Shown here piece by piece: positions 13,090 to 25,721 of a stretch of DNA of 64,000 bases. This DNA comes from Holacanthus passer (lineage: Eukaryota; Chordata; Actinopteri; Pomacanthidae): contig JAFREQ010000092.1 of NCBI GenBank assembly GCA_025331565.1, positions 423,001-487,000 of the forward strand, given 5' to 3'. Position 1 is the first letter of the stretch; the number at the start of each line of letters is the position of its first letter. The notes beneath the pieces are model-generated. The model searched no databases. It saw only the letters and a program-made list of their open reading frames with translations, and was not told where the DNA came from. The translations under genes were made by a program, and so were the position numbers.

Positions 13090-13745
13090 AATATGTTATC
13101 AATGGATGAATAATGATGAGTCTCACAGCCTGAGGAAAGATGCTGCTCTGTAGACTGGTGGTACTGCAGGAGATACTTTTGCATCTTTGTGATAAAGTCC
13201 AATGTCCAGTTGCAGGGTGTGGTACTGGTAAGCGACTGGAGAACCAGTTTCTCAAGGCACTTCATCAGAATCAGGGTGAATGCCACAGGCTACTTTTTTG
13301 GCTCTCAGGCTTTCTGGAAGGGGAATCATTTTATTGTCTTTGTGATTACATCAGCATCATCAGCACATTTGCTGATATATGATGGGGTTAGACTGTGAAG
13401 TGGTTCTCCTTAGTGGCAGCATCTGTGAACATGTGCAACAGCACTGGAAACAGTCCTGTAGAGCTGCTGTAGATTGATCTGTCCACATTTTAAGTTTTTT
13501 TTTCTGCTAGTTTGACTCTTTTTATCAGCTGGGAGTACATTGGCAGGAGAAGCAGGAAAATGTGGTCTGATAGACCAAACTGGGGATAGGGGAGGGCTTT
13601 ATAGCTGCAAGGAATGTTCATGTAAACATGGTCCAGGATACTGCGTGCCCTGGTGGGGATGTGGACATGCTGGTGAAATTTAGGTAAAATGGCTCTGAGG
13701 GCTCTTCCATTAAAGTTTTGTCATGTGACTGCTGATGACCTCAAA
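13090..13745 (-). mobile_element. Decayed L2/CR1-like LINE (endonuclease and RT remnants)
   Basis: Read on the minus strand, about 13745-13540 translates to LPKFHQH, LDHVYMNI, SYKALPYPQFGLSDH and LIKRVK. This is the C-terminal part of an APE-type endonuclease with its SDH motif. Around 13385-13335 comes YISKCADDADVITKTIK followed by a stop. At 13290-13190 LILMKCLEKLVLQSL (start of reverse transcriptase) runs into CNWTLDF, a motif normally about 80-90 residues further on, so an internal in-frame deletion joins the two. Frameshifts and stops show that the copy is dead. It has the same orientation as the host gene. The clade name (L2, Maui-like) rests on remembered fish LINE sequences; the order endonuclease then RT is seen directly. 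Confidence 0.85.
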
Positions 13746-14264
13746 CGGTTTCTGTAGTGCATTTGTTGAATTTGCATTTCACTGGCACAGTGCATCCTTG
13801 CAAATGGTCTTTTGACTGTTTAGTCTGTTCATTTTAGTCTAGAACCTTCCCATATCATGCCACAACTGGACAATTTACACAGCCTCAGCTCTTCTTTCCA
13901 AGATTTTATGGAACCAGCTAAATTTTTGTACCTCATTGTGATTTTTATGATTAAGTCATTCATCTTTCTGCATCTACTTTTTGCATTTTCTGCTAAATTA
14001 TATTTACAGAAACTGGGCGTGTTAAATGAAAGGTAGTTAGCTCTTGTAGTGCTGACATGCAGTTATGTATATTGCAAAAATTTCTATTTATTCATTTTTG
14101 TTCATCTATAACTGAGAAACTTTGTATGAAATTAGTACACTTGTGGGCAGTGGTTGACATGGCAAACCTGTTTCCAAACACTTTACATATTTACATATCC
14201 AGCAGACAAATTAGCATTCATTTAGAGTCATGTTTCTGGCTGCTGGAATGTGTTTGTGGGAAGG

Positions 14265-14371
14265 GGAACCAAAACAATGAGCTAAAATGTGCTAGAAAAT
14301 CTCTGTAAAGCTGAAAGGAACTGCAGGGTAAGGTGATAATTTCCGTGGACTGGTCACAGTGAGTTATCCCT
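14265..14371 (+). repeat. Dispersed repeat (ACAATGAGCTAAAA family), copy 1
   Basis: This starts CCAAAACAATGAGCTAAAA, then CTCTGTAAAGCTGAAAGG, AACTGCAGGGTAAGGTGATA and ATTTCC. It aligns with 45908-45990 over about 85 bases. It directly abuts the AAGAT pentamer array. Confidence 0.65.
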
Positions 14372-14560
14372 TAAGATAAGATAAGATAAGATAAGAAAGA
14401 ATAATATAAGATATTCCTTTTTTTTGTCCCTCAGTGGTGAAATTCACATTGTCCAGCAGCAAAGACAACAGAACAGTTAAACAGTAATAGACAATAAACA
14501 ATATGTAGATAAATATATGTAGATAAATATATTGACATAAAAGCGAGTGTTGCACAGATG
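14372..14560 (-). mobile_element. LINE 3' tail with (TTATC)n end
   Basis: On the minus strand the order is GTGCAACACTCG, AT-rich tracts, GTGAATTTCACCACTGAGGG, ACAAAAAAAAGGAATATC and then a (TTATC)n array ending at 14372. A plus-strand copy of the same terminus is at 53466-53521. Such a GGGAC..AATAAAGG tail followed by short tandem repeats is usual for fish non-LTR elements. Confidence 0.6.
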
Positions 14561-15460
14561 TAGTGACATAAACGTATGGTCTATTGGGAGCAGAGCAACA
14601 GACCAAACATTGCAAATAGTCTTTTGATTCATTGTCAATATAAAAATATCAATTAGTGCAGTTTCATGTGCACATTCTACACAGAGGCCACAGTTACAGT
14701 GTCAGATTACAAATTCTTTTAGACAAAATGTATATTTTTTAAAAACAATGAAGCATTAATTTGTAATACCTTTTACATAACTATTGTAGGCAAAAAATTA
14801 ACAACAGACTCATCTGTCACTTGTGTTTGCTGTTCGTCCTTCCTCTCTTGTATTATCTCCCTTACTAAATCCCTAATTTGCTTTCTCAGTGTCCCTGGGC
14901 ACCATGAAACAAACTCCCTTGTGAAGTTCAAAGTGTGTGTTTACCACTTAACATCCTCATGATAAACTCTTGTGGGTTTAAATCTCTGTCTGACTGCCTG
15001 GGTGAGCCAATGCTTCTGAGCAGCAGTGAGAGATTTCAGCAAAACTCGCATCACCACCAACTGCAGCGGTTACCTGGTAAATGATGTATCCCCATAGCAC
15101 CTGTATACCACCATCTTAGTCACACTTCATGGAGGTCGTCTGCAGGAAGTGAGGCGGGCAAAGCGATAAGAGAGTGTTTATTGCGTCGAGCAGCCCCCCG
15201 GAGGGAAGGATGGTACCTCCTCCTACTCCTCTTATCTCTATCTTCAGGAAAAGGGGGAGTTTTTCCTGAAGACTTGGAGTAGGGATCAGGTTAGGGATCA
15301 AGAGTGAAAAGGGGCTGTGTGTGTGTGTGTGAGTATTTTTATGTATCCTACAGCAAAGAGTCTCCTCTTATCCCCCGCTGTGACAAAACTCTCCCAGGCT
15401 GCTTTAAAACAGCCAGTGCACGATTTGAAACAAAGTACACACATTTCCTGTCTGACCATC

Positions 15461-15812
15461 TTCTTCTGTCTCTCCTCTGTTTGATCGTGCTTCCTTCTCT
15501 TGCCATTTCCTCCCCTTCCCTTTTATACTCCTCACTTTCCTTCAGGTGAGTGATGCTTTTTCCTGGAGATCCTTTGCTGTCTTCTCATTTCTTCTCTCTT
15601 CCTCTGCCCTATTCTTTTCTGATTTGCCCTCCTCTCCTTGCCTTTACATCATCTCCCGTCCTCCCATCTCCTCTCCCCTCCTTCCCTATAATCGCATTTC
15701 TTTTACTCTGCTTTCATGTCCTCCCTTCTCTTCTTCTCCACCTGCCTCCCCTCCCTCTCTTCCTTGATTTACTCTCCTCCCCTCTTCCATCTAATCTTTT
15801 TTCTCCTCTACA
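15461..15812. repeat. Pyrimidine-rich tract
   Basis: About 350 bases made almost entirely of C and T on the plus strand (CTTCCTTCTCTTGCC, CCTCCTCTCC and similar). Leucine/serine/proline-rich open frames across it are composition artefacts. Confidence 0.75.
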
Positions 15813-17269
15813 TGCGTTGACGGATTAATAGCTACCAGGTTATGCCTTGCAGAGCCACGGCGTCACCTCCTCTCATCCAGAACGACGTCCTGAGATGAAC
15901 TGCTGCCGACTGCCTATTTGTCAGCTTGGGGCTTGTGCCCTTGGGCTATTTATAGGCCTGAATGTGGTATAAGTAAGGAAGGAAAAGAGAATGTTGAGCG
16001 CCACTGATGAGCCTCCTCCATTTCTTTTGAGCTTTTCTTGCCTCTGTCCCCTTCACTCCGCCTCAGGCTCTTTTGTTTCTGTCAAAAATCAAACTGTACC
16101 TATCTATGTCTGTCGAGTTGTCACTCCAGAGTATCTCTCCGCCTCTGTCTTTCTGTACAATCCACTACCCTCTCCTTCCCCTCACCAAAACCTCCTCCAC
16201 AGACATCTGTGCCCGTTTGCTAATGCCAGCGGTCAAGTCTTTTGGGACACGCAGACGAAGAAAGTGACTGCCCACTCTTGCTGTCCTCCTCCTCTTTCCT
16301 CTTTATCCTACTACAGTATGCCTATATTGGTGTTTGTAACAACAAAAAAGTTTTCTAGAGTTGAGAAAGCTGCTGTGGCCAGGTGGAGCGGCAAGAGATC
16401 GACTACAGACAGATACAACCTCTGACCTCTGAAGCCAGATTAAAAAAAAAGGAGAGAGATTAGAAACAAGAGATTACGAAAACATAATGGAAAGTGAATG
16501 AGTGAATAGTGAGTCAAGAGAGAACAGTATAAATACATTCTGATTAGACCCATTTTTAATGAAGCTAAAAAAATCCTGTGCAGTTGGTTTGGGACATTTT
16601 TTTCCATCTGAGAAGCTTTGAGCATATATTTTTTTCTACTTTTTCCAACATATTTGAATGTTAAAATCCATCTGAAATATGTATTAGAATAAGGCCACTT
16701 CCCTCCTCAGGCGACTTTTCTGAAGAGCTACTGTATTTTGATTTAGTCACACTGGCACACTGTACTCTAAAATGTGAGCAATTTGAGTTTGTGATATTAG
16801 CCAGGTGTATTTAGTCAGCCAGTCATTTAGCATACCAACATGCCCATACATGTACTTCAATATTCTTTAATGAGTACACTGCTAAGACTAACTTTGACTT
16901 GCTGTATGAAAGAGGGACAAATACATTTTCCCACCACAAAAGGAAACTAAAGAACCACACAAACAGATGGAGTTATTATAGGATGTAATTAGTGTGGTTA
17001 GGGATTTACATGAATAAGTCTTAAGTTTCTGCAACAAATAATTTTATTTAAGCATCACCAAACCTTTCCTGAAATCACTGCAGCTTTTTTGCCTAAACAC
17101 ATCCAAAATCTGCCTCATGCTGTCTGATTATTCATGTTGCCATTTAATCCATTTTCTTCTTTCTAAATATTGTTTCTTTAAAAATATCTGTGATTTAGAA
17201 ACTGTACTCATTTCACAATATTAAATTCTTATTTGAAGACATAAATCTTAAATGAATACCTTTAGACTA

Positions 17270-17545
17270 ATCTGGTGCTTGGTTACCTCAGTAAATTTGT
17301 ATCACTATCTCCTTGGTGACACTAAGATAATGCATTCCCTAGCCCATACCCTTACCCTAACCTTAACTTAAATCTATCCCAACACTAAAACCAAGTCTTA
17401 ACCTTCAAAAAGCAGTCAGGACCCGTGGGGACATCAATTTTGTCCCCCCAGTGACAGGAAGTCCCCATGGGTTGGTGTGCAGTCAAGTTAAAGTTCCCAT
17501 CGGCATATCAAAACAAACACACACACAAGCACACACACACACACT
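17270..17545 (-). repeat. Dispersed teleost repeat ending in a CA microsatellite
   Basis: This contains TTGGTGACACTAAGATAATG, ACCCTTACCCTAACCTTAAC, ACTAAAACCAAGTCTTAACC, then GGGGACATCAATTTTGTCCC and a CA tract at 17516-17544. I recall this combination (CCTAACC-rich part, GGGGACAT..GTCCCC, CA tail) as a widespread fish repeat. It is not telomeric DNA. The strand assignment is arbitrary. Confidence 0.6.
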
Positions 17546-18129
17546 TCTTAATCCTCCACTGACCAGCATCCTTTTACTCCACTGCTGGTTCCTATCGCAA
17601 CTCTCCAACAGTGACCAGTAACTGCTTTCTGTTTGCAGGATTTTAAAGAGAAGTGAGAGGGGTCAAAGCAAGTGAGTCAGAGAGGGAAAGTAGAAACACA
17701 GGAAACAGAAAGCTACTCTCTGACAGAGTTTTGGACTGAAATCGCACTCATCTGACTAAATGTCAGTTCTACAATTGTCAAACTGGATGTCAACTCCAGC
17801 AAATTAAAAAACAAGAACACATAGCCACTTCAATGGAAGATCTCATGAGGTGTGTGTGTGGATTATACCAATGAGCAGTGCAAAATAAAAGAACAAACAT
17901 ACTGCAATTATGTTCTCTTCAAATCTGCTAGTTTTATACTTGCCTAATTAGCTGTGGCCTAATTAGCTGTAGCAGGAAAACAGTGGAGCATCTGGCTTTT
18001 AGATACTTAAAGAGATGGTGAACTGAATGCACATGTAGACTGGCTGTTTCAAGCACACAAAAAAAAGTATGCACAGAAAATGCCATGGCAATACTTTATG
18101 GCCATGAGATTTTGTAATTTGTTGTGTCC

Positions 18130-18205
18130 AGCTGTAAATGTTGCCTTGATGGTGGTGCTAGAATAAAGGTCAGGGGGTAACCGAAATATCACAAATCCTC
18201 TCTGG
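18130..18205 (-). repeat. Dispersed teleost repeat, copy C (reversed)
   Basis: The complement reads CTCAACAACTA, GAGAGGATTTGTGATATTTC, GGTTACCCCCTGACCTTTAT and CTAGCACCACCATCA. This follows the order seen in copies A and B and extends into the CTAGCGCCACC-type segment of the remembered consensus. Confidence 0.55.
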
Positions 18206-21200
18206 CCTGTAGTTGTTGAGATTGATCTGGGCCATTGAACATATAAACTTACAGAGTGACCATTATTAAAGGCAAAAACAATCCTGAAGCAGTTCTAGAG
18301 CTTTTCAGACGTCTGTCACATCTCAGTGTCAACATGTGTCTATCAATGTGAAGTCAGCACAGTGTCATTTTGCACTTAGATAAGATTGAGAATATAAGAT
18401 CATTTCACTTCATAACAATTTAATTTAGTAAGGTAGGTTGAAGTCTACTAATTTCTAATAATAATTATAGTAATGTTTTGACAATTGTCCTTCATTTTCT
18501 TTTACAAATAAATTTGTGTAACCTGGAGGATTGTTTAAAATCTGTCTGATCATGTGACCATTCATGTTTTCCCAGTGATAATATAGATAAGAGTATTGGC
18601 TGAAAACACGATAACTGGAAGAAACCTGTTGGAACAAAGCAGAACTAGCCCTTAAATGCCAAGAAAAAGAACTCAATCTTATAGTTTATGTTCATCAAAC
18701 ATCCATTTCACAGAAGAGACATTCTTCTATGTCCACGGTTGGAAAAGGTGAGACTGCTGTCAGTGTTTTTTGTTTTTTTTTAACTGTTAACAAAAAACAA
18801 TCCACAATCAACCATCAGGAGCCAGGAAGCTAAAGTTTGGCACTGCTTCATTGTCATCATAAAACTGACCCAACCCATCATGTTTGCTGCTCCCATCAAG
18901 CCTGTGACCATCACTCTGGCAAAATACATCTTTTTGTTTTTTGCTTTCCTTTATTGGGCCAGAGCTGTCGATAGCAGAGAGTGTAGGCTGGGTGCCAGAG
19001 TATTTGATACAGAGGCAGGCGAGACATGGCAGATCAGGGGAAAAGTCAGCATTTTGGGCCCCCCAGCATATCTGCTTGTTACCATTGGCAGCTGCTTTCA
19101 AAAGAAAATGTCTTTTGACTTTTGACAGTATGTGCTATCTATTTTTCATATAAAAAAACAGAAACCTTTGCTTGGCAACCATTGTCCAAAACTACTGTGG
19201 CGACTCAAAGGGTGATTGGAAATGTGCCAAAAAGAATTACGTATTCGCCCTTTAAGTGCTCACGGCATGAGTGCATGAACAGTGTGTGGCTGCCAGAGAT
19301 TGTGCAGGTGGGGAAAGGGTGGAGAGAGAGAGAATGTTTGAGATGTGAAGGACACAGCAGAAGCTGAAAGATGACAATGTCCAAAGATGAACAAAGTGAG
19401 TCAAGAAAGGAGAAGAGAAGAAAGTTGTGTCTTGAGTGTGCAGATCATTAATGCTTGACCCATCAAGTAACTGAGCTGCTAGCTGCTTGCCCTCTTCCTG
19501 ACTGTCTTCTCATCACAAAACCTCATCCACATCAAGTACTGGGTTCTGGCAGGAAAATACCTTCAAGGTATTAGCTGGCCAATAAGCACTAACTGAAGCT
19601 ACATTGCCACGCCCAGGGAACTGTTTTCTCCAACTTCTTGCGGAGACATTACACCTGACACTCAACTTTCACTACAGGAATATGAATTCTGTATGGACTG
19701 CAGGTTACACTGGTTATAATAAAGTGGAATAAGTTGGGATAGCTGTTGTAGTTTGTCCTGAAATTGAGTGTGAACAAGGCATTTGTTTTCGCTATATTTT
19801 CTGTTACCTGAGCATTAAATGTGAGAGGGTTAAAGGCTGTCATCCTGTGCACCACAAAAGATTGAAAAAGTTGATTTCATTTCATATATATTTGAAATTC
19901 CCTTCTTATTTCTTTGGGATTTTGGAAATAAAACATTCATCGTCATTCTGCCTGCAGTGTGTGATGTTGTGGATTTCTCTAATTTAGGTCTGAATCCTCT
20001 GTAGAGTAGGATGTGTTCTCTTGTGTTTGCTAGAGGGAGGTTCGGAGAAGCATCAGGACTTAGTTCCTTTTGCTCATATTCATTTAACAATGATCAATCC
20101 TGAAGTTCAGGCCTTCTATGCCAGTTAGAGCATGGAGGGTTGGGGAGGTCAAGACCCAGATCTTTGGCTTTCCTTTTCTAGAGAGGTTGATTTGTAGCAC
20201 TTCTAGCACGCATGCTACAAGACAATTCAGAACAGTTTATGAAAAGCCTCTATAGTTTAAATAGCCACTGTGAATGTGATGGCATTTCACTTGTATCAAA
20301 TATGATCAATACTACATGATTTATAACTATGAGTGTCATACATACGTTATGAGCCAAAGAACTGATGGAATCTCGCACCCAATGAGGCAATAATGTCGTA
20401 GCCGAATGGCCACCAGACATTAGTTGCCATTCTTCAAAGAAAAGGCAGTATTACACAAACACATACATTGTGGGACTATGCTGTTACAAAATAAATAACT
20501 GCATTTTGATAATGAGGCCTATTATAATAATCTAATATATAAAAAAATCAATCAATACACCATCTGAGTTACATACAAAAAAGCTTTTAACTCATCTAGG
20601 TTTTTTTCCCCTTTCACTCAGTAATGGCCTGTAGTCCTTTGTGATCTCGGATGTGATTCTCCAGTCGCTCAAGCCTGGCAGCAGAAGACACCTAATCATT
20701 AACCACTCAGCAGCTGAATAACACCATGATGGGGTGAGGACGACCTTCACTGAAGACTTCAGGAAATCCATTAGAGATGAATTAATGTTTGAAATGTATG
20801 TGTGTGTGGGTATGTGTTTGTTGATGCCTATGTGGGGACTGATCATTCGGAGGTTAGCTTGTTTGTTGTCCAATTTGCAGTTTTTAGAAAAATGTTTATT
20901 AATAAAATAAATCCGGCAGAGGGAAATGTGAACTACATGCATGACAACGTCGCAGAATGGATGATGTCAATGAAAAGAGCTTTTCTTGATGGGCTGGATG
21001 TTTAAAATATGCTCCTCTCCTATCCTCCTTACAATACATGATAAGGACCTAATGCTAAATCACAAAAAAACATAATCCAGCCCTTTTGAAGCTATGTTCC
21101 AGTTTCTCATGGTGCTCAGCATCTTCACTACTGGAAATCTAGCTATTGTACAATTTAGGAGAACTCACTGCCTGCCTGTGAGATGGGAAAGATTGCATCA

Positions 21201-21340
21201 TTCACACAACACTTGCTCACTGAATCACTGATTGACAGGTGTCAGGAAACCTACGCAAAGCGGAGAATTACAGCAAACTAGAGAGCAATGAGCACAACCC
21301 ATTTTCTTCCAATCTACAATATCTGTGCATGGCATCTGTG

Positions 21341-21382
21341 GTATGGTTATGGTTAGGGAAAGATTGCAATTGTGGCAAACAA
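21341..21382 (+). repeat. Short TTAGGGAAAG-type repeat fragment
   Basis: TATGGTTATGGTTAGGGAAA followed by GATTG is the reverse complement, with few differences, of CTTTCCCTAACCATTACCAT at 41434-41453. These are two inverted copies of one dispersed family. Confidence 0.5.
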
Positions 21383-24300
21383 TCTGTGTATGATCAGAGT
21401 TAGGCAGCTAAAACTCTGGGTAAAAGTTAAAGTAAAATCCTTGTTACAGTTTATTGCAGGTTATTGACAGGACAGAAATTCTACAGTCAAACATACTGTA
21501 CATCTAATCAGACTTACATTCCTCCTCACTGCATAAAGTTTAGTCCCTGCACCCCCCCAGCCTCTGGCCTGGTTGCAGATCTTTAAATTTCTGCTCACAA
21601 CTTAGATTTTGTCAGCCATTCCATTAGGTCTGGTGTTGTCCCATGGACAGCTGTCTCCCCAGTTGAAAAAACCATTGAACCAGTCAGAGCTTTAGAGGTG
21701 GAATTAATAAAATTGGAACATCATATTCATGGGCCAAAATCAAAAAAATAACGACAAACAAATTCTTATGGTCAAACTATTGGTCGCAGGTGGTTAAGCA
21801 GAAGTGCCAGTCAGAGTCTCAGTCTGACAAAATACTCATTTGTACTTTACAAACAACAAAACGCTATAAATGACGTGATACCAACTCCTTGAACAACAAG
21901 TATACACAAGCCAGTACCCATAAAATGTAGCAAGCAAGAAAAACACAAAAAATTCAAAATTCAAAAAATGTTTTTTTTCTTTAGGAACATCAGATCATCA
22001 GATCACAATGGTAATTTTTCCCTTCAGCTTCATTCGTTTACATTACAGATTAGACCAGCGCCTACATGTATATGTCTGGCGTCTGATCAAGATTTGTCAA
22101 GTTGCGTCTCTGTGTGTTTAGAATTTAGGAGCTAAGTACAGCTTTTAGATTTACAGTGATTCATTAATGCAGAACACTAATCCATAATAATCTTTTCTTT
22201 TCTGACTGCCTCACTGCAAAAACCTCTCAAAGAACAATCTAAATGCTTTCCAAGATTGTTTCTGTATACATCATGCTTTTGTTGGTAAAATACCGTATAT
22301 TAATAACAGAAATAATACTATCAATACTTTTTTTTTTTAGTTCAAGCAGAAAATGGTAGAAATTTTGTCAAGTGACTGAACAGTTATATCATCTAAATGG
22401 CTAATCAAGGTATGAATAAATCTATCTCTGAAATATGAAATCACATATCTTTCTATGCCAATGGCTTTCTAAACCATTCCATGATGTAAAGGCTCTCGTG
22501 TTTCAGAGTCTGGATTAAGGGCTTCTTTACAATTCCAGTGTCAGCACATACTTATGTTTGCTTTCACACAAAAAGCACTTTCAGTCTAAACGTTGACAAC
22601 AGCTAAGACAAATGCTGGAAGAAAGATTTGGTTTGGGAAAAAAAAAGAAAGAAAGGGGAAAGGATAGAAAGATAGAAGGCAAGTAAGAAAAAAAAACAAT
22701 GGATAAAACTAAGAAATAAAGAAAAAGCAAAGAAGACCACCGGTGCCAAATGCAGTCCTCCTGTGAAATAAATGAGAAAAAAGAAATGAGAGTGGAGGAA
22801 GTACTGCCAAATCTTGAGTCGAGAAGAAATCCATCTCTGGGACAAAAATAATCCCTCCTTCTTTTGTTGTTTTCACAAATACAGGAAGTGCATGTGCTAC
22901 ATCTACACCCCGAGACAGCATGCTTTATGACGGCAATAGAGGCAGAAATGGGCAGAGATTCAAAGCAGCGGGGTCCTGATAGCGTTGAGCGGAATCCATG
23001 CCAGGACTATTTGTAGGTGGTTCCAAGTATCAAACAGATTTCTTTTAGCTTGCAGGGACGCTTTTTAATTAACATAACGGAGGAAGAGAGACAATTAGAC
23101 AATTTGTACTGCATCGCAAAACTACAAGAGGAGCAATACGCTGCAGAAGAGAGGAGGTGAAGAAACCATTAGAAGATGAATATAGAGACAGAGAGAGCGA
23201 GAGATGTAAACATTTACGATCAAGATTTATGGATTCACCCATGACATATGGCTGCCAGTTGTAACAAGGAGATGATAGATGTTAAATAGCGTTGTCTGTC
23301 ACAGATCTGAACGTACCACCCAGCGGTACAGTGCAGTGAACATGAATATTACTGATGTCATAATGAACATGCAATGCAATGATCATGTTAAAAACTATTA
23401 CCGATGGCATTCAGAAACACACACTGAAATTTGCACTGCTGGCTGGAAACTATGTCCTTTTCATCTTAATTTTTTTTTGTGTTGGAGGCAGAAATTTCAG
23501 AGGCAGAATAGACAAATAGAACTAAAATTATCTGACAAGATATCAACAGAGATATGTTAGAAAAATACTTTTTTGTAATTGGGGTGAAGGAACCCTCTTC
23601 AGCAATTTCTACACAAAACAAAATGTTAATGCGAAATAACATAACGATTTATTGATCATACAAATAAATCAAGCCCTTGATAAATGTTTATCTGTATTTT
23701 AAATGTTAAGGATGACAATGACCACAAGGTAATCATGTAACATAAAGGTACAAAAAAACAAAAAAAAACCCCAACAACGTTAAATTTTCTTTTTCTTTAC
23801 TCCATCTTCTGCCATGGCGCCTCTAGCTGTGGTGAATATTACGGTCTTCTTTGACAGCTTCATATTCCTTTGCTGCTATGCAACCATGCAGAGCAATTAT
23901 CAGATTTAATGATCAATTGCTATAATTAGTTCAATGTGTCGCTCTTTTCTTGTTGATGAACTCCGACTTGCAACCCTGTTTCTCTGCTTATGTATATTTC
24001 AGCAAAGAAGGTCTCTTTCAGAGAAGCTGTGCTCTGCAGTGTATGTGCATCCTGCCACTGTCACAAGATTGTGTTTAGCATCTGTATATGTGTGATGTAT
24101 ATGAATCATAAAAAGGACTTTCTTTGTTGGTTTTGTTTGTTAAATCTAATGTCTAATGTAACCTCATGGTCTGACAAGCTGGCCTAATGGTCACATTACC
24201 AGCCGGTTTCTCCACTGGATACTGACATTAGAAACTGGTTCAGAAAGCAAAGCACATCCAATTAACACTGTGTGACTGGTGATGAGCATTGTGATGCAGG

Positions 24301-25269
24301 TACAGGCCTTTCTTCTTATATAACATGAGTGTTTCATTATTAGTCTACTGATGAATAGGACATGGCAATATACAGCTATAGGGCTGTTATAAAGTTGTCC
24401 TTGTGCCACTCAACAAAACAAGAATCTACAGCCATGTTAACAGCTCTCTGAGTTTGTATTGCTCAGTGTAAAGAAAACCAAAACAAAATGGATACAAGCT
24501 GAGGTTGAAAACTTGTTTAAAATCAAGTCTGTGGCAAGTACATCCAATGTAAAACAGTAATGGATGGTATGTTAGTGGTTGCCATGATAAATAATACAAT
24601 AAATTTAATAAAAGTTGAGAAATTCAATAAAAATTTCAATAAAAACTTGAACTGAATTGAAAATTTCCATTTTTCCTTTTCCACCAATAAAATCATTAAC
24701 TTTAGGAATTGACAGTTTACAATGTGAAACCATTAAAACAGCTCAAACATGCTCACTTTGTCCCACCACACATTTCTGCATTGACAGTCAAACATTTTGC
24801 ATTTAATGGTCTATTGATCCCTCCTTTGACCGACGTGAACTGAGCACAGGATGCAAATTTCGCTTTTTAAAAAGGACTCTAGGATTTTTCCTCCTTCCTC
24901 GCTCTGTCTTTCTCACAGAGGGGAGTTAACACTGCCTCCTTGGAGCAGGGAATTGAATCTCAATTACTGAGAAGCTCCACCTTATGTTTCATGTATGAGT
25001 GACCTCGTTAGTTACTTACACTCTCTCCTCACCCTCTGCAACATGTATGGTGGACAAGATTTCATATTCCTCACACTGCGTCCCATGTCCCAAAGATCCA
25101 TTTTAATGGTTTGGTTGTTGGGTGGATCATGCTACTGATATGGTCATTTTAATGGTTCACAAAGAGAGAGAAGCAAAATATTTACAAAGACAATGCAAAC
25201 AAAATTCACAAAATGTGCATTGTTTGTATATTCCTGTCAGTTGAAAATACTCAACTTGAGCAAAATGTG

Positions 25270-25721
25270 AACGCCATCATGGGGCTTTGCAGAGTTGTGT
25301 GTGGGGTGGACCAGGCAGAGCGGAGGAACAGAGCGGCTGCTCGCTGACAGACAGCTGCTGAGCTCTGGGGAGCTCTGGAAAAGAGAGCTGGGGGCAGAGC
25401 TGGAGCTTTTGGAGGAATGAAAAGCAGCGACACCGGATTCTGCTCTGATCCGGATCTGTTTACTGGCGGGAGGAGAGCTCAAAGTTTATTTTTTTTAAAC
25501 TTTTGAAAAGTGGACTTATCTTCACTCTCGCTTTTCAACCTGTCTGCAGCAGCGAGCCGTGGAGGTGCCGACCCCCGCTGTCGGGTGTTATAATGTAATT
25601 AGTCTTTCCTCGTCCATGATGACTGCTGACTGGAGGGGAAATGTACTTTACTTCATGAATGCACAGAGAGGACGGGGAAAAGAGGAGACTGGAGGAAAAT
25701 AACAAAGAACTGGAGTCTCTG
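25270..25721 (+). promoter_or_regulatory. Possible first exon and promoter of an unknown antisense transcript
   Basis: This block is richer in GC and CpG than its surroundings (for example GAGCGGCTGCTCGCTG, CACCGGATTCTGCTCTGATC, GTGCCGACCCCCGCTGTCGG). It ends in a strong donor, TCTCTG|GTGAGTG, at 25721/25722. Short frames start at several ATGs. One from 25659 reads MHREDGEKRR and ELESL up to the donor, a charged stretch with a weak start context. I do not recognise the product and found no following exon. It would run antisense to the BRINP gene. It could equally be a non-coding RNA's first exon or an unrelated GC-rich patch. Confidence 0.3.

Noticed and set aside
15991..16425. 144-codon open frame, the longest in the window
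   Set aside because: It follows the pyrimidine-rich tract, has low-complexity S/P/L-rich composition with overlapping frames in other registers, and resembles no family I know.
17333..17400. CCCTAACC-like motifs suggesting telomeric DNA
   Set aside because: Irregular units embedded in a known type of dispersed fish repeat; not an array of TTAGGG.
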